DNA of 64,000 bases from Eubacteriales bacterium. GTDB taxonomy: Bacteria > Bacillota > Clostridia > Lachnospirales > Lachnospiraceae. Below, piece by piece: positions 55,449 to 64,000 of the stretch. The stretch is from NCBI GenBank assembly GCA_030537935.1, contig JAUNUY010000001.1, positions 269,139-333,138 of the forward strand. Direction: 5' to 3'. The translations under genes and the position numbers were made by a program. The notes below the pieces were generated by a model. It saw nothing but the letters and a program-made list of their open reading frames with translations, did not search any database and was not told the origin of the DNA. Positions within the stretch are counted from its first letter, which is position 1, and every line of letters starts with the position of its first letter.

Positions 55449-55967
55449 TTATAAATCCTTCTCGTAGCAAGCTTCCAAATAATGCTCTAACTCTCCCTCA
55501 TCGGTCAAATCGTACACGTCATCGTTCATAATAATGGCACGGTCCTTATATAAAACGCCATTCAAATGATCATTCTCATGACAGAAAACACGCGCCGCAA
55601 AGCCGCTCAGCGTCACTTCAAACGGCTTCATTTCACGGTCCAACGCACGTATCCGAAGTGTCTCCGGACGTCGAACGATACCACATTGTCCGGGCAAAGA
55701 AAGACAACCTTCCACCTCATAGGTCCGGCCGTCTTCGCTGAGGATTTCGGGATTGATGAATACCGTAACCACATCCTCTACCAACGTAATGAATATTCGT
55801 CGCAGCACGCCAACTTGGGGCGCCGCAAGACCGACGCCTTCTTCCGCCGCCATCGTCTCCATCATATCGTCAATCAGGTCATTGATGCGCGGCGTCATTT
55901 CACGAACGGGCTTACTGATTTTTCGTAATAAGGGATCGCTTTCCAATCTCAGGGTTCTTACCGCCAT
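55449..55967 (-). CDS. def: Peptide deformylase
   Basis: Removes the N-formyl group from new proteins. The three metal/active-site motifs are intact: GVGLAAPQVG, EGCLSLPG (metal Cys) and the HExxH-type HENDHLNG. It is 172 residues, close to type 1. It is the first gene of the def-fmt-rlmN-rsmB-stp-pknB-rsgA-rpe-thiN-rho operon, with its own promoter. Confidence 0.96.
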   Translation of the reverse strand: MAVRTLRLESDPLLRKISKPVREMTPRINDLIDDMMETMAAEEGVGLAAPQVGVLRRIFITLVEDVVTVFINPEILSEDGRTYEVEGCLSLPGQCGIVRRPETLRIRALDREMKPFEVTLSGFAARVFCHENDHLNGVLYKDRAIIMNDDVYDLTDEGELEHYLEACYEKDL

Positions 55968-55991
55968 GGCATCTCCTTTCTCTAACGCTTC

Positions 55992-56020
55992 ATTATACCA
56001 TAAATTCCCGTATCAGACAA
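55992..56020 (-). promoter_or_regulatory. Promoter of the def-rho operon
   Basis: On the minus strand TTGTCT and TATAAT with a 17-base spacer lie between the priA terminator and def. Confidence 0.78.
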
Positions 56021-56028
56021 ATATCAAA

Positions 56029-56055
56029 CGACCTGTCCGGTCTGTGGACAGGTCG
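56029..56055 (-). terminator. Terminator after priA
   Basis: CGACCTGTCC / GGACAGGTCG forms a perfect 10-base-pair stem with a 7-base loop, followed on the minus strand by TTTGATATTTG. It directly abuts the priA stop and separates the ftsK-priA transcript from def. Confidence 0.7.
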
Positions 56056-58059
56056 CTAAAAAACGGGATCCTTTTCATAGTACAAGCGTATGTCTTTCAA
56101 GGCGTCGTCATTGGCCTCAATATAATCCAACACACGAATAAAATAACGGATAATCCGTTCTTCCCCCTTGATGAAAAATACATTTCGGTAAAAATCCCGG
56201 AGCTTGAATATCTGTTCTTCCGTCGGTCCCATCAACACCATGCCTCGTTTCTCCATCTGCCGAATATAGCGATCCACCCGATCCGTCGCACGCGCCAATT
56301 CTTTCGGTGAACGCGAGGCTACCGTCACCTTCAACATGGGCAGTACGGGCGGATAACCGGCCAATTTACGATACAAGATTTCTTGCTCATAAAACGCCTC
56401 ATAATCTTGCGCTTCGGCGGCAGTCACCGCATAATGCAAGGGTTGACTCGTCTGAATAATAGCCAGTCCCCTTTTACCGTGGCGTCCGGCCCGTCCGGCG
56501 CCCTGTATCATCAACTGCATGCTGCGCTCCGCCGCACGATAAGAGTTCATGTTCAGTGCGTCATCAATATTAATCATGCCCACCAACCGAACGCCTGAAA
56601 AATCATGCCCCTTGATAATCATCTGTGTTCCGATGAGGATGTCCGCCTGACGGTCATGAAAGGTCCGAAGTATTGCTTCATAGTCTGCCGCTGTACTTGT
56701 CGAATCATGGTCCATTCGAAGAACCTTTGCCCGCGGAAATGACGCCCTCACATATTCTTCCACTTTCTGCGTACCCGTGCCGACGGCATCCGGAAACGCA
56801 CAACCGCAAGTAGGACAGACCTCCGGCACATACCGGCGGGCTCCACAATAGTGACACTTCAATTCTTCCGTATTCCGGTGATATGTATAAGAAACGTCAC
56901 AGGACAAACATTTCATCACCTCACCGCAAGACGGACAAAGGATGTAATTCGCATAGCCGCGACGGTTCAAAAAAAGCATGACCTGCTCATCATCCGCCAA
57001 TGCCTGCTCCATCTCCCGTAAGAGTTCGCGACTCAAAATATCAAAATGACCGGCCTCAAATTCCTTCCGCATGTCCACGACTCGAACCGCGGGCGGCAGG
57101 GCTCCGTTGCGGCGTGCCGACATGGTCAGCAATTGATACGCCCCTTGTTTCATCTGATAGTATGTCTCCATGGAGGGTGTGGCGGATGCATTGATAAGGC
57201 TTACTTTGAAGCGTTCCTGCATAAAAGCCGCCACCGCCCGTGCGTCATACTTCGGACTCATGTCCGATTTATAAGCATCCTCATGCTCTTCATCAATAAC
57301 AATCAAACCGAGGTTTTGAAACGGCACGAAGAGGGCGCTGCGGGGACCGATCATAATGTCAACCCGCCCCTGTAATACCCGTTCCACCTGACCATAACGC
57401 TCACCGCCCGTCAGTTTCGAGTGGATAAATCCGACCCGTTCACCGAAGCGATCCGTAAATCGTTGCAACATCTGATAGGTCAGAGCGATTTCGGGGATTA
57501 GAATAATCACCTGCTCTCCCCGTGCAATGACCATCTCGGCCAGTTCAATAAATACCTGCGTCTTTCCGCTGCCGGTTACCCCGTACAAAAGATACTTGTC
57601 ACGAATGCCGGCCGCCATATCCCCTGCAATCCTGTCAATAACTGCTTGTTGCTCGGGTGCCGGCCGGCCGACCGGCACTTGACCCGGCAACTGACGGTCC
57701 GCCATGTCAACCCGTCGGCCCTTCTTAATAACGTGACGAGCCGGCATGACACATTTCAACGCCTGAATCATCGTTGAACCGTAACGGGACCGGATGAAGT
57801 CGGCAATCTCGAGCATCCGACGCTCCGGACTGACATCATCCGCCGCAATATCCGCAATCATCTTCAAGCGGGCAGGCGGAATATCCGAATGCTTTGACAA
57901 GTTGACGACATAACCCTTTCGCAGTTTTTTGCCGCGCCCGAAAGGAATCTTCACCGGCGTACCGATGCGAATGCGGTCCGCCAATTCGGGCGGTACGATA
58001 TAATCAAACACCCGGTCAATCTGCCTGGCATTGATATCAATGATGATCTGAGCGTACAT
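56056..58059 (-). CDS. priA: Primosomal replication restart helicase PriA
   Basis: 3'-5' helicase that reloads the replisome at stalled forks. The N-terminal DNA-binding domain begins IIIDINARQIDRVFDYIVP. Walker A is YGVTGSGKTQVF, Walker B DEEHEDAYKSD, and the zinc-binding insertion has paired CxxC motifs (CPSCGEVMKCLSCDVSY, CHYCGARR, CPTCGC). Helicase motifs V/VI are LIGTQMIIKGHDF and QGAGRAGRHGKRG. It is 667 residues, somewhat shorter than Bacillus PriA. The ATG at 58059 (MYAQIIIDI) overlaps murE by 23 bases with GGAAAG upstream. Confidence 0.93.
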   Translation of the reverse strand: MYAQIIIDINARQIDRVFDYIVPPELADRIRIGTPVKIPFGRGKKLRKGYVVNLSKHSDIPPARLKMIADIAADDVSPERRMLEIADFIRSRYGSTMIQALKCVMPARHVIKKGRRVDMADRQLPGQVPVGRPAPEQQAVIDRIAGDMAAGIRDKYLLYGVTGSGKTQVFIELAEMVIARGEQVIILIPEIALTYQMLQRFTDRFGERVGFIHSKLTGGERYGQVERVLQGRVDIMIGPRSALFVPFQNLGLIVIDEEHEDAYKSDMSPKYDARAVAAFMQERFKVSLINASATPSMETYYQMKQGAYQLLTMSARRNGALPPAVRVVDMRKEFEAGHFDILSRELLREMEQALADDEQVMLFLNRRGYANYILCPSCGEVMKCLSCDVSYTYHRNTEELKCHYCGARRYVPEVCPTCGCAFPDAVGTGTQKVEEYVRASFPRAKVLRMDHDSTSTAADYEAILRTFHDRQADILIGTQMIIKGHDFSGVRLVGMINIDDALNMNSYRAAERSMQLMIQGAGRAGRHGKRGLAIIQTSQPLHYAVTAAEAQDYEAFYEQEILYRKLAGYPPVLPMLKVTVASRSPKELARATDRVDRYIRQMEKRGMVLMGPTEEQIFKLRDFYRNVFFIKGEERIIRYFIRVLDYIEANDDALKDIRLYYEKDPVF

Positions 58060-59524
58060 GTCTTTCGTCTTTCCGTTCCCGCAATGCCTCGTAGATGGCA
58101 TCATACTCACTGTATGCCACAGCCTGCGTTCCCCGAAGCAGCGTATGCTCCGGTCCCTTTCCCAGTATCACGACGATATCACCGGCCTCGGCCGTCGCAA
58201 TCGCCGTCCGGATGGCCAAGGCGCGATCCGGTATCACTTCAAAGGCTGTGCCCGTCTCTTGCAGATACGTAGCCATCTCCTCGGTGATTGCATCAGGCGG
58301 TTCCGTTCCGTAATCGTGCTCCGTTAAAAAACATATTTCAGAAGAAACCGCCGCCGTCTTTGCCAAGGCGCGTCGAAGCCCTTGCCGGACATTGCCCACG
58401 GCACCGAACACGGATAAGATCCGGTTGTTCCGGTACTCTTCAATCATTTCAAACAATTGTTGAAATTCCAATGGTGTCTTTGCACAGTCCACGACAATCC
58501 CGATGCCGCAGTCATTCTTAATGATTTCTGCACGCCCGTCTATGACGATGTCATTCAAATCATCCGCATTCTCCGTAATATCATAACCCATAGTGTGTAA
58601 TACGGCGTATGCGGCAAGCGAATTGTACACGTTGGATCGTCCCAACTTGTGGATTTCGATGTGAATGCGCCCCTGATTATAAATATCATAGGCCAGCCCC
58701 GGATGTGCCAAATCATCAATAATTTCAACATTATCCGCCCGGAAATCCACGTCGGCAGTCAGGCCGTATCGAAAAATATCACAGGACTTGTTGGCCAAAA
58801 CATCCTGAATATAGCGGTCATCGCCATTGACGACGGCGCGGTCGCATCGTTCAAAGAGACGTCCCTTACAACGGACATAATCCGCAAAATCCGTAAAGTC
58901 TTCTTCCTGCAGATGATTGGGTGAAATATTGGTCAGCACCGAGATGTCAAAATGAATACCCGCCACCGTACTCTCACGCAACTGCTTGCTGGATACCTCC
59001 ATGACCACCGTGTCCATACCCCTATCGGTCATCTCGAGCAGAAGACGTTGCAAACCGTATGGCGTCCGGGTATCGTGATCCATTTCAAAGCGCTTGCCTT
59101 CATAAAAGAAACCCAGACTACCAATCAGACCGCAGTGCTTGCCGACGTTCAAAAGCAACTTATGCAACATGCTCGCCGTCGTCGTCTTTCCCTTCGTACC
59201 CGTCACGCCGATGACCGTAAGCCGATCACAAGGTCGACCGAAAAAATTTGCCGCAAGCAGACTCAACGTATAGTGTGCATCTTCCACCTTGAGAACGGTG
59301 ATGTCCCGATTCGTACGAACGAGCCGTTCCGTCACGATAATGGATGCACCACGATCGCATGCCTTGTCAAAATCACCCGCCGATGAACGCTCCGGCAGGC
59401 AAACAAACAGTGTATTCGGCCGCACATCTTCCGGACGGGAAACAACGTCCTCCACCGCATCGACCCGTAAACGGCCATGTGTCACCTCGAAACTGATGCC
59501 GAGGAGCAAGGAAAATAAGTCCAT
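58037..59524 (-). CDS. murE: UDP-N-acetylmuramyl-tripeptide synthetase MurE
   Basis: Adds the third amino acid of the peptidoglycan stem. The N-terminal UDP-MurNAc domain is followed by the ATP loop VTGTKGKTTTASMLHKLL (about 106-123), the central ligase domain, and a C-terminal domain. Where meso-diaminopimelate enzymes carry DNPR, this protein has EHDYGTEPPDAI. That argues against DAP and for a diamino acid such as Lys or Orn, though it is not decisive. The tail is long (about 20 residues beyond the last helix). The ATG at 59524 sits 4 bases after GGAGG; another ATG lies one codon earlier. Confidence 0.9.
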   Translation of the reverse strand: MDLFSLLLGISFEVTHGRLRVDAVEDVVSRPEDVRPNTLFVCLPERSSAGDFDKACDRGASIIVTERLVRTNRDITVLKVEDAHYTLSLLAANFFGRPCDRLTVIGVTGTKGKTTTASMLHKLLLNVGKHCGLIGSLGFFYEGKRFEMDHDTRTPYGLQRLLLEMTDRGMDTVVMEVSSKQLRESTVAGIHFDISVLTNISPNHLQEEDFTDFADYVRCKGRLFERCDRAVVNGDDRYIQDVLANKSCDIFRYGLTADVDFRADNVEIIDDLAHPGLAYDIYNQGRIHIEIHKLGRSNVYNSLAAYAVLHTMGYDITENADDLNDIVIDGRAEIIKNDCGIGIVVDCAKTPLEFQQLFEMIEEYRNNRILSVFGAVGNVRQGLRRALAKTAAVSSEICFLTEHDYGTEPPDAITEEMATYLQETGTAFEVIPDRALAIRTAIATAEAGDIVVILGKGPEHTLLRGTQAVAYSEYDAIYEALRERKDERHVRSDHH

Positions 59525-59535
59525 CATGCCTCCAT

Positions 59536-60357
59536 TCAGATTACCGTCGCGAGACAGTTCTTCAATAACATGGCGATGGTCATCGGCCCCACGCCTCCCG
59601 GCACCGGCGTAATTGCACGGACAAGAGGCGCCACGGCATCAAAATCCACATCACCGCAGAGTGTACCGTCCGGCAAACGATTGATGCCCACGTCAATGAT
59701 GACGGCATCCCGTTTCACATCATCCGCCGTAATGAAACGAGGACGTCCGACGGCTACAACAAGGATGTCCGCCGTCCGCATCAGAGCGCGGGCGTCCGGC
59801 GTCTTCGAATGAACGACCGTTACCGTAGCATCCGCTGCACCGATCATCATAGCCAACGGCTTGCCGACGATATTGCTGCGACCGACAATCACCGCCTGCT
59901 TTCCGGCCGGTGATATTCCGCTACGATACAAGAGTTCCATCACGCCCGCCGGCGTACAAGGTCGTAACCCCGGCAAACCGATGGACAGCCGCCCCACGTT
60001 AATCGGATGAAAACCGTCTACGTCCTTCTCCGGTGCAATGTGCTCGATAACGGCCATTTCATCGATATGCGGCGGCAGCGGCAGCTGAACCAGGATACCG
60101 TTTACCTTCGGATCCCCGTTCAATGCCGCCACTGTCTTCAACAAGGTCGATGTCTCAATATCCGCCGGCAAGGATAGAATCTCACTCTCCATGCCGACTT
60201 GCTCACAGGCACGTTTCTTATTCCGAACATAAATACGGGATGCCGGATTGTCCCCGACAATGATAACCGTCAGCTTTATCTGCTGTCCAAGTTTTACAAT
60301 CCGTTCTTTCAATTCTTGCCGAATATCGGCTGCTATGGCTTTTCCGTCAATAATCAT
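59536..60357 (-). CDS. folD: Bifunctional methylene-THF dehydrogenase / methenyl-THF cyclohydrolase
   Basis: Interconverts 5,10-methylene-, methenyl- and 10-formyl-THF with NADP. It has the catalytic YVRNKKRACEQVGM, VNGILVQLPLPPHID, DVDGFHPINVGRL, and the nucleotide site VIVGRSNIVGKPLAMM. The final PVPGGVGPMTIAMLLKN is intact. The length (273) is normal. It follows fhs by 8 bases, a clear functional pair. Confidence 0.97.
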   Translation of the reverse strand: MIIDGKAIAADIRQELKERIVKLGQQIKLTVIIVGDNPASRIYVRNKKRACEQVGMESEILSLPADIETSTLLKTVAALNGDPKVNGILVQLPLPPHIDEMAVIEHIAPEKDVDGFHPINVGRLSIGLPGLRPCTPAGVMELLYRSGISPAGKQAVIVGRSNIVGKPLAMMIGAADATVTVVHSKTPDARALMRTADILVVAVGRPRFITADDVKRDAVIIDVGINRLPDGTLCGDVDFDAVAPLVRAITPVPGGVGPMTIAMLLKNCLATVI

Positions 60358-60365
60358 TCCGACTC

Positions 60366-62021
60366 CTAACTTAACCCCTGAATATGACCGGCCTCATCCA
60401 CTGCCATGCCTTCGGCCGCCGGTATCTTGGGCAATCCGGGCATGGTCATGATATCTCCCGTCAGGGCGACAATCATCCCGGCACCGGCACTGACATAGAT
60501 ATCACGAACCGTGATACGAAATCCGGTCGGTCGTCCAAGTCTCTTGGGGTCATCGCTCAGTGAATACTGCGTTTTGGCCATACAAATCGGTAACTTCCCA
60601 TAACCGGCCGCTGTTAATGTTTTTATTGCACGCCGCGCCGGCGCGGTAAAATCGACACCGTCCGCCCCATAAATTCCGATGGCCAATTTATTGATTTTTT
60701 CCTCTATACCCGCATCTTCCGGGTAGGTGAAGTTCGGTATCCTCGGTTCATGATCCGATTGGTCGATAAATCTCGCCAACGCCTCTGCACCGGCACCCCC
60801 TTTTGCATGTACGTCTACGATAAATGCGGGCGTGCCCGACTCATTTTCAATCACTGCCAATTCTTCCGGTGTATCCGTCGGGAAACGATTGACGGCAACT
60901 ACCGGTTCATAACCGAAGCTGCGGATATTTTCGATATGCTTATGTAAATTTTCCATCCCCGCACGCAAGGCATCAAGAGACGGCGTCCCCAACTCGTCCT
61001 TTGCCATACCGCCATTGTATTTCAAAGCACGGACCGTTGCGACGATGACCACGGTATGCAATGCCAGTCCGGCCGCACGGGCCTTGATGTCCATAAATTT
61101 TTCCGCACCCAAATCGGCACCGAAACCGGCCTCGGTGATGGCATAATCCCCCATTTTCATGGCATAGCGGGTTGCCGTCACACTGTTACATCCGTGCGCA
61201 ATATTTGCAAACGGGCCACCATGTACGATGGCCGGCGTATGCTCCAGAGTTTGTACCGCGTTCGGCATCATGGCATCTTTCAAGAGCACCGTCATTGCAC
61301 CGACGGCACGGAGATCCTTTGCATAAACCGGTTCACCCGTCATACTGTACGCAACAAGAATACGGCCCAACCGCTCTTGTAAATCCGATAGTCCGTCCGC
61401 AAGACAAAGAATGGCCATCAACTCGCTGGCCACCGTAATGGTAAAATGGTCTTCTCGGACAAACCCGTCCGCCTTTCGTCCCAGTCCGACAACGACATTT
61501 CGAAGGGCACGGTCGTTCAAATCCAAACAGCGTTTCCACAAAATGCGACGGGTATCGATATTCAGGGCATTCCCATGATGGATATGATTATCAATCATGG
61601 CGGCCAGCAGATTGTTTGCCGCGGTCAACGCATGCAAATCACCGGTAAAGTGCAGATTCAAATCATCCATGGGTACGACCTGCGCATAACCGCCGCCGGC
61701 CGCGCCGCCCTTGATACCGAAGCAGGGCCCCAAGGAGGGCTCCCGCAACGCCAAAACGGCACGCCTGCCGATGCGATTCAGCGCCTGTGCCAAACCGATG
61801 CTCACCGTCGTCTTCCCCTCACCCGCCGGGGTGGGATTGACCGCCGTCACCAATACCAACTTTCCGTCCGGTTTATCCTTCATCCGCTCATACCATGACG
61901 GATAAATCTTCGCCTTATAACGTCCGTAACATGCCAATTCATCGTCCGTAAAACCGTAATCGGCCAGGACCTCCGTAATAGGCTTTAAGGTTGCCGCTCT
62001 TGCGATGTCGATGTCTTGCAT
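60366..62021 (-). CDS. fhs: Formate--tetrahydrofolate ligase
   Basis: ATP-dependent formation of 10-formyl-THF from formate. It has the P-loop-like [18 protein letters not shown] (about 64-81), [48 protein letters not shown], and [13 protein letters not shown]. It is 551 residues, full length. With folD it feeds formyl groups to fmt and purines. This is common in anaerobes and is the entry to the methyl branch of acetogenic metabolism, although no other Wood-Ljungdahl genes are seen here. Confidence 0.97.
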   Translation of the reverse strand: MQDIDIARAATLKPITEVLADYGFTDDELACYGRYKAKIYPSWYERMKDKPDGKLVLVTAVNPTPAGEGKTTVSIGLAQALNRIGRRAVLALREPSLGPCFGIKGGAAGGGYAQVVPMDDLNLHFTGDLHALTAANNLLAAMIDNHIHHGNALNIDTRRILWKRCLDLNDRALRNVVVGLGRKADGFVREDHFTITVASELMAILCLADGLSDLQERLGRILVAYSMTGEPVYAKDLRAVGAMTVLLKDAMMPNAVQTLEHTPAIVHGGPFANIAHGCNSVTATRYAMKMGDYAITEAGFGADLGAEKFMDIKARAAGLALHTVVIVATVRALKYNGGMAKDELGTPSLDALRAGMENLHKHIENIRSFGYEPVVAVNRFPTDTPEELAVIENESGTPAFIVDVHAKGGAGAEALARFIDQSDHEPRIPNFTYPEDAGIEEKINKLAIGIYGADGVDFTAPARRAIKTLTAAGYGKLPICMAKTQYSLSDDPKRLGRPTGFRITVRDIYVSAGAGMIVALTGDIMTMPGLPKIPAAEGMAVDEAGHIQGLS

Positions 62022-62029
62022 TTCTTCTC

Positions 62030-64000
62030 CTATTCATTCTTGAGCAGGGCTTCCAACCGTTCCTTATCGACCAGAATCTTTCTCGGTTTCGTCCCCTCAT
62101 CCGGACCGACAATGCCCGCCTCCGCCAACTGATCCATAATACGCGCCGCCCGATTGAATCCGATGCGTAATAACCGCTGTAAAAGACCGATGCTGGCCCG
62201 TTCTTTCTCTACAATCATACGGGCGGCCTCTTCAAAATAGTCGTCCCGTTCCCGATTCATATCCGTAATTCCGGTTGCCGTCGTTTCCGTAATCTGTTCC
62301 GCGACCTTATCCGTATATACATCTTCCGTTTTGGTAACGGCTATCGCATCCACGACCGCCGCTACTTCTTCTTCGTCAACGAACGCACCCTGTACCCGAA
62401 CGGGCTTCGGCAATCCGGCCGGATGAAAGAGCATGTCACCCTTGCCCAACAGTTTCTCCGCTCCGTTCATGTCCAAAATCGTTCTCGAATCGACGCCGGA
62501 GGAAACGGCAAAGGCAATTCGTGACGGGATATTCGCCTTAATCAGACCCGTAATGACGTTCACCGACGGTCGCTGGGTCGCGATGACCAGATGAATCCCG
62601 CATGCCCTCGCCAGCTGCGCCAAACGGCATATGGCCGCCTCCACTTCGGTGGATGCCACCATCATTAAATCCGCCAACTCATCGATAATAATCAAAATCT
62701 GCGGGAGCCTGATGTGCTCCCCGCGTTCCTCTTCATCCAACTTGTGCACGGCCTCATTATAGCCGGCAATATCCTTCACCGCCAGAGATGCAAACTTTTT
62801 ATAGCGGTTTTCCATCTCCACAACGGCCCAGTTCAGCGCCCCGGCCGCCTTCTTCGGATCCGTTACAACCGGAATCAGCAGGTGTGGAATACCGTTGTAC
62901 ACCGACAGTTCAACTACCTTCGGGTCAATCATAATCATCTTGACCTCATCCGGCGTCGCCTTAAACAATACGCTCATAATCAGCGTATTGATACATACCG
63001 ACTTACCGGAACCGGTCGCCCCCGCTATCAGGGCATGCGGCATCTTCGCAATATCGGATATCACCGGCTTTCCACCGATGTCGAGACCGACACAAAAACT
63101 CAGCTTGGATTTGGCCCGCTTAAAGGCCGGGCTCTCGACCAAACTGCGCAAGGTCACCATCGTGTTTTCCCGATTCGGCACTTCAATGCCTATGGCCGCC
63201 TTGCCGGGGATAGGCGCCTCAATCCGAATATCCTTGGCCGCCAAATTTAATTTAATGTCATCCGCCAAGCCGACAATCTTGCTGACCTTAACCCCGATAT
63301 CGGGCACAATTTCAAACCTTGTGACGGCCGGACCGCGACTGATGTCGTCAATCTCCGCTTTCACGCCGAAACTGTCCAAAGTCTGTTTCAGTCGGATGGC
63401 CAATGCCCGTAAATGCTGTGTATCATCGGCCGCCCGTTCAGGGATGGGATGCAGAAGATCCGTTTTCGGAAAAATGTAATCCGTCTGCCCACCTTGAAAA
63501 GCGGTCAGCGGCTGAATCACCGTCTTTTCCTTCTCCGGCGCCCCACCACGTTTCAGCTGCGTACGGCGAGCGGCGGGTTTATCGGGGACGACCGGTGATG
63601 TCTCCTCCCGCGTACGAACCGGCCCCGGAATCATATCCTCGCCCGACAACAACTCCTTACGGTCTTCACCCGGCAATAGATCGTCCAATCTCTCCGTAAA
63701 ATCCACCGTCGAAGGATGGTCCACTTCAGGTGTCACGGCCGGTACGACAGCCGATTCCCTAGCAATTGACCCCATACGCTTCTTCTCCGATATGTGCATT
63801 TTTTTTACGGAACGATCCTTCCGTCCGGACCATTTTTCCCGTAACTTACGCATGAATTGCAACATAAAGAAAGTCTCGCTCCAAACGATGGCACAGATAC
63901 CTGAAATGACGACGATAATCAGCGCTGCACCGAAACGGGTCATGAGCGCCGCCAAGGGTGCCGCAAGCAACCATCCGGTAATACCGCCCCCGTTATGCTC
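62030..64000 (-). CDS. ftsK: DNA translocase FtsK/SpoIIIE (5' end beyond the window)
   Basis: Septal DNA pump. The reading frame is open to the right edge, so the first codons lie outside. Residues visible at the edge ([19 protein letters not shown]) match the last N-terminal membrane helices. A variable linker of about 150 residues leads to the motor: [17 protein letters not shown] (Walker A), [14 protein letters not shown] (Walker B) and [26 protein letters not shown]. The C-terminal gamma winged helix (about the last 65 residues, [31 protein letters not shown]) reads the polarity sequences on DNA. fhs follows after 8 bases. Confidence 0.95.
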   Translation of the reverse strand, partial: EHNGGGITGWLLAAPLAALMTRFGAALIIVVISGICAIVWSETFFMLQFMRKLREKWSGRKDRSVKKMHISEKKRMGSIARESAVVPAVTPEVDHPSTVDFTERLDDLLPGEDRKELLSGEDMIPGPVRTREETSPVVPDKPAARRTQLKRGGAPEKEKTVIQPLTAFQGGQTDYIFPKTDLLHPIPERAADDTQHLRALAIRLKQTLDSFGVKAEIDDISRGPAVTRFEIVPDIGVKVSKIVGLADDIKLNLAAKDIRIEAPIPGKAAIGIEVPNRENTMVTLRSLVESPAFKRAKSKLSFCVGLDIGGKPVISDIAKMPHALIAGATGSGKSVCINTLIMSVLFKATPDEVKMIMIDPKVVELSVYNGIPHLLIPVVTDPKKAAGALNWAVVEMENRYKKFASLAVKDIAGYNEAVHKLDEEERGEHIRLPQILIIIDELADLMMVASTEVEAAICRLAQLARACGIHLVIATQRPSVNVITGLIKANIPSRIAFAVSSGVDSRTILDMNGAEKLLGKGDMLFHPAGLPKPVRVQGAFVDEEEVAAVVDAIAVTKTEDVYTDKVAEQITETTATGITDMNRERDDYFEEAARMIVEKERASIGLLQRLLRIGFNRAARIMDQLAEAGIVGPDEGTKPRKILVDKERLEALLKNE

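Noticed and set aside
1-64000. tRNA, rRNA, CRISPR arrays, insertion sequences, defence systems
   Set aside because: Reading the intergenic spaces on both strands showed no cloverleaf, direct-repeat array, transposase or recognisable defence gene.

Overview
The window reads as chromosomal DNA from an anaerobic Gram-positive Bacillota bacterium. Strong AGGAGG ribosome-binding sites, consensus -35/-10 promoters, MutS2, a class III fructose-bisphosphatase, a PASTA-domain Ser/Thr kinase with its phosphatase, a sortase-anchored surface protein and clostridial gene clusters (tig-clpP-clpX-lon-engB; def-fmt-rlmN-rsmB-stp-pknB-rsgA-rpe-thiN) all point that way. The middling GC and the gene mix would suit the Tissierellia / Peptoniphilaceae group of anaerobic cocci, but that placement is inference. 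No rRNA, tRNA, CRISPR array, intact insertion sequence or prophage was recognised.

Layout. 1-2226 is an AT-rich, gene-poor stretch with one four-helix membrane protein of unknown role, a frameshifted small gene and decayed coding traces; it looks accessory. 2227-8126 is a leftward operon: nth, a 32-residue membrane peptide, an AIR-synthase-like protein, an Lrp/AsnC regulator, an aminotransferase, trmL, greA and lysS, with an extra promoter ahead of greA. 8151-12619 holds a 1429-residue thioester/CnaB/VaFE-repeat surface adhesin. Ahead of it lie a 26-codon upstream reading frame and an intrinsic terminator, which suggests control by readthrough. 13035-15480 is aroF-rlmD (rightward). 15580-26119 runs leftward: cca, yigZ, two GNAT-fold proteins, ispF, engB, lon, clpX, clpP and tig.

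After a DJ-1 family protein, 26865-29760 carries a CYTH protein and mutS2. 29924-33057 is a leftward operon of a cyclophilin lipoprotein, an OmpR-type response regulator and a sensor kinase, with TTCACA direct repeats at its promoter. 33124-35776 has a MATE exporter and a split ThrE-type exporter pair. fbp (leftward) and acn-icd-gltA (rightward) diverge from 37706-38001. The latter supplies 2-oxoglutarate through the oxidative half of the citrate cycle. After an alpha/beta hydrolase come an AI-2E family transporter and gpmA. From 45831 to the right edge nearly 18 kb runs leftward. It reads ftsK (cut by the window edge), fhs, folD, murE and priA, then a terminator and a new promoter. The second unit is def, fmt, rlmN, rsmB, stp, pknB, rsgA, rpe, thiN and rho, joining replication restart, C1 metabolism, translation initiation, ribosome maturation and cell-wall signalling.

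Most of the window is ordinary housekeeping. The parts most worth a second look are the adhesin with its terminator/leader arrangement, the OmpR-type promoter repeats, the palindrome inside the aroF promoter, the hidden 32-residue gene after nth, the AIR-synthase-like protein that lacks catalytic motifs, and the MurE substrate motif.
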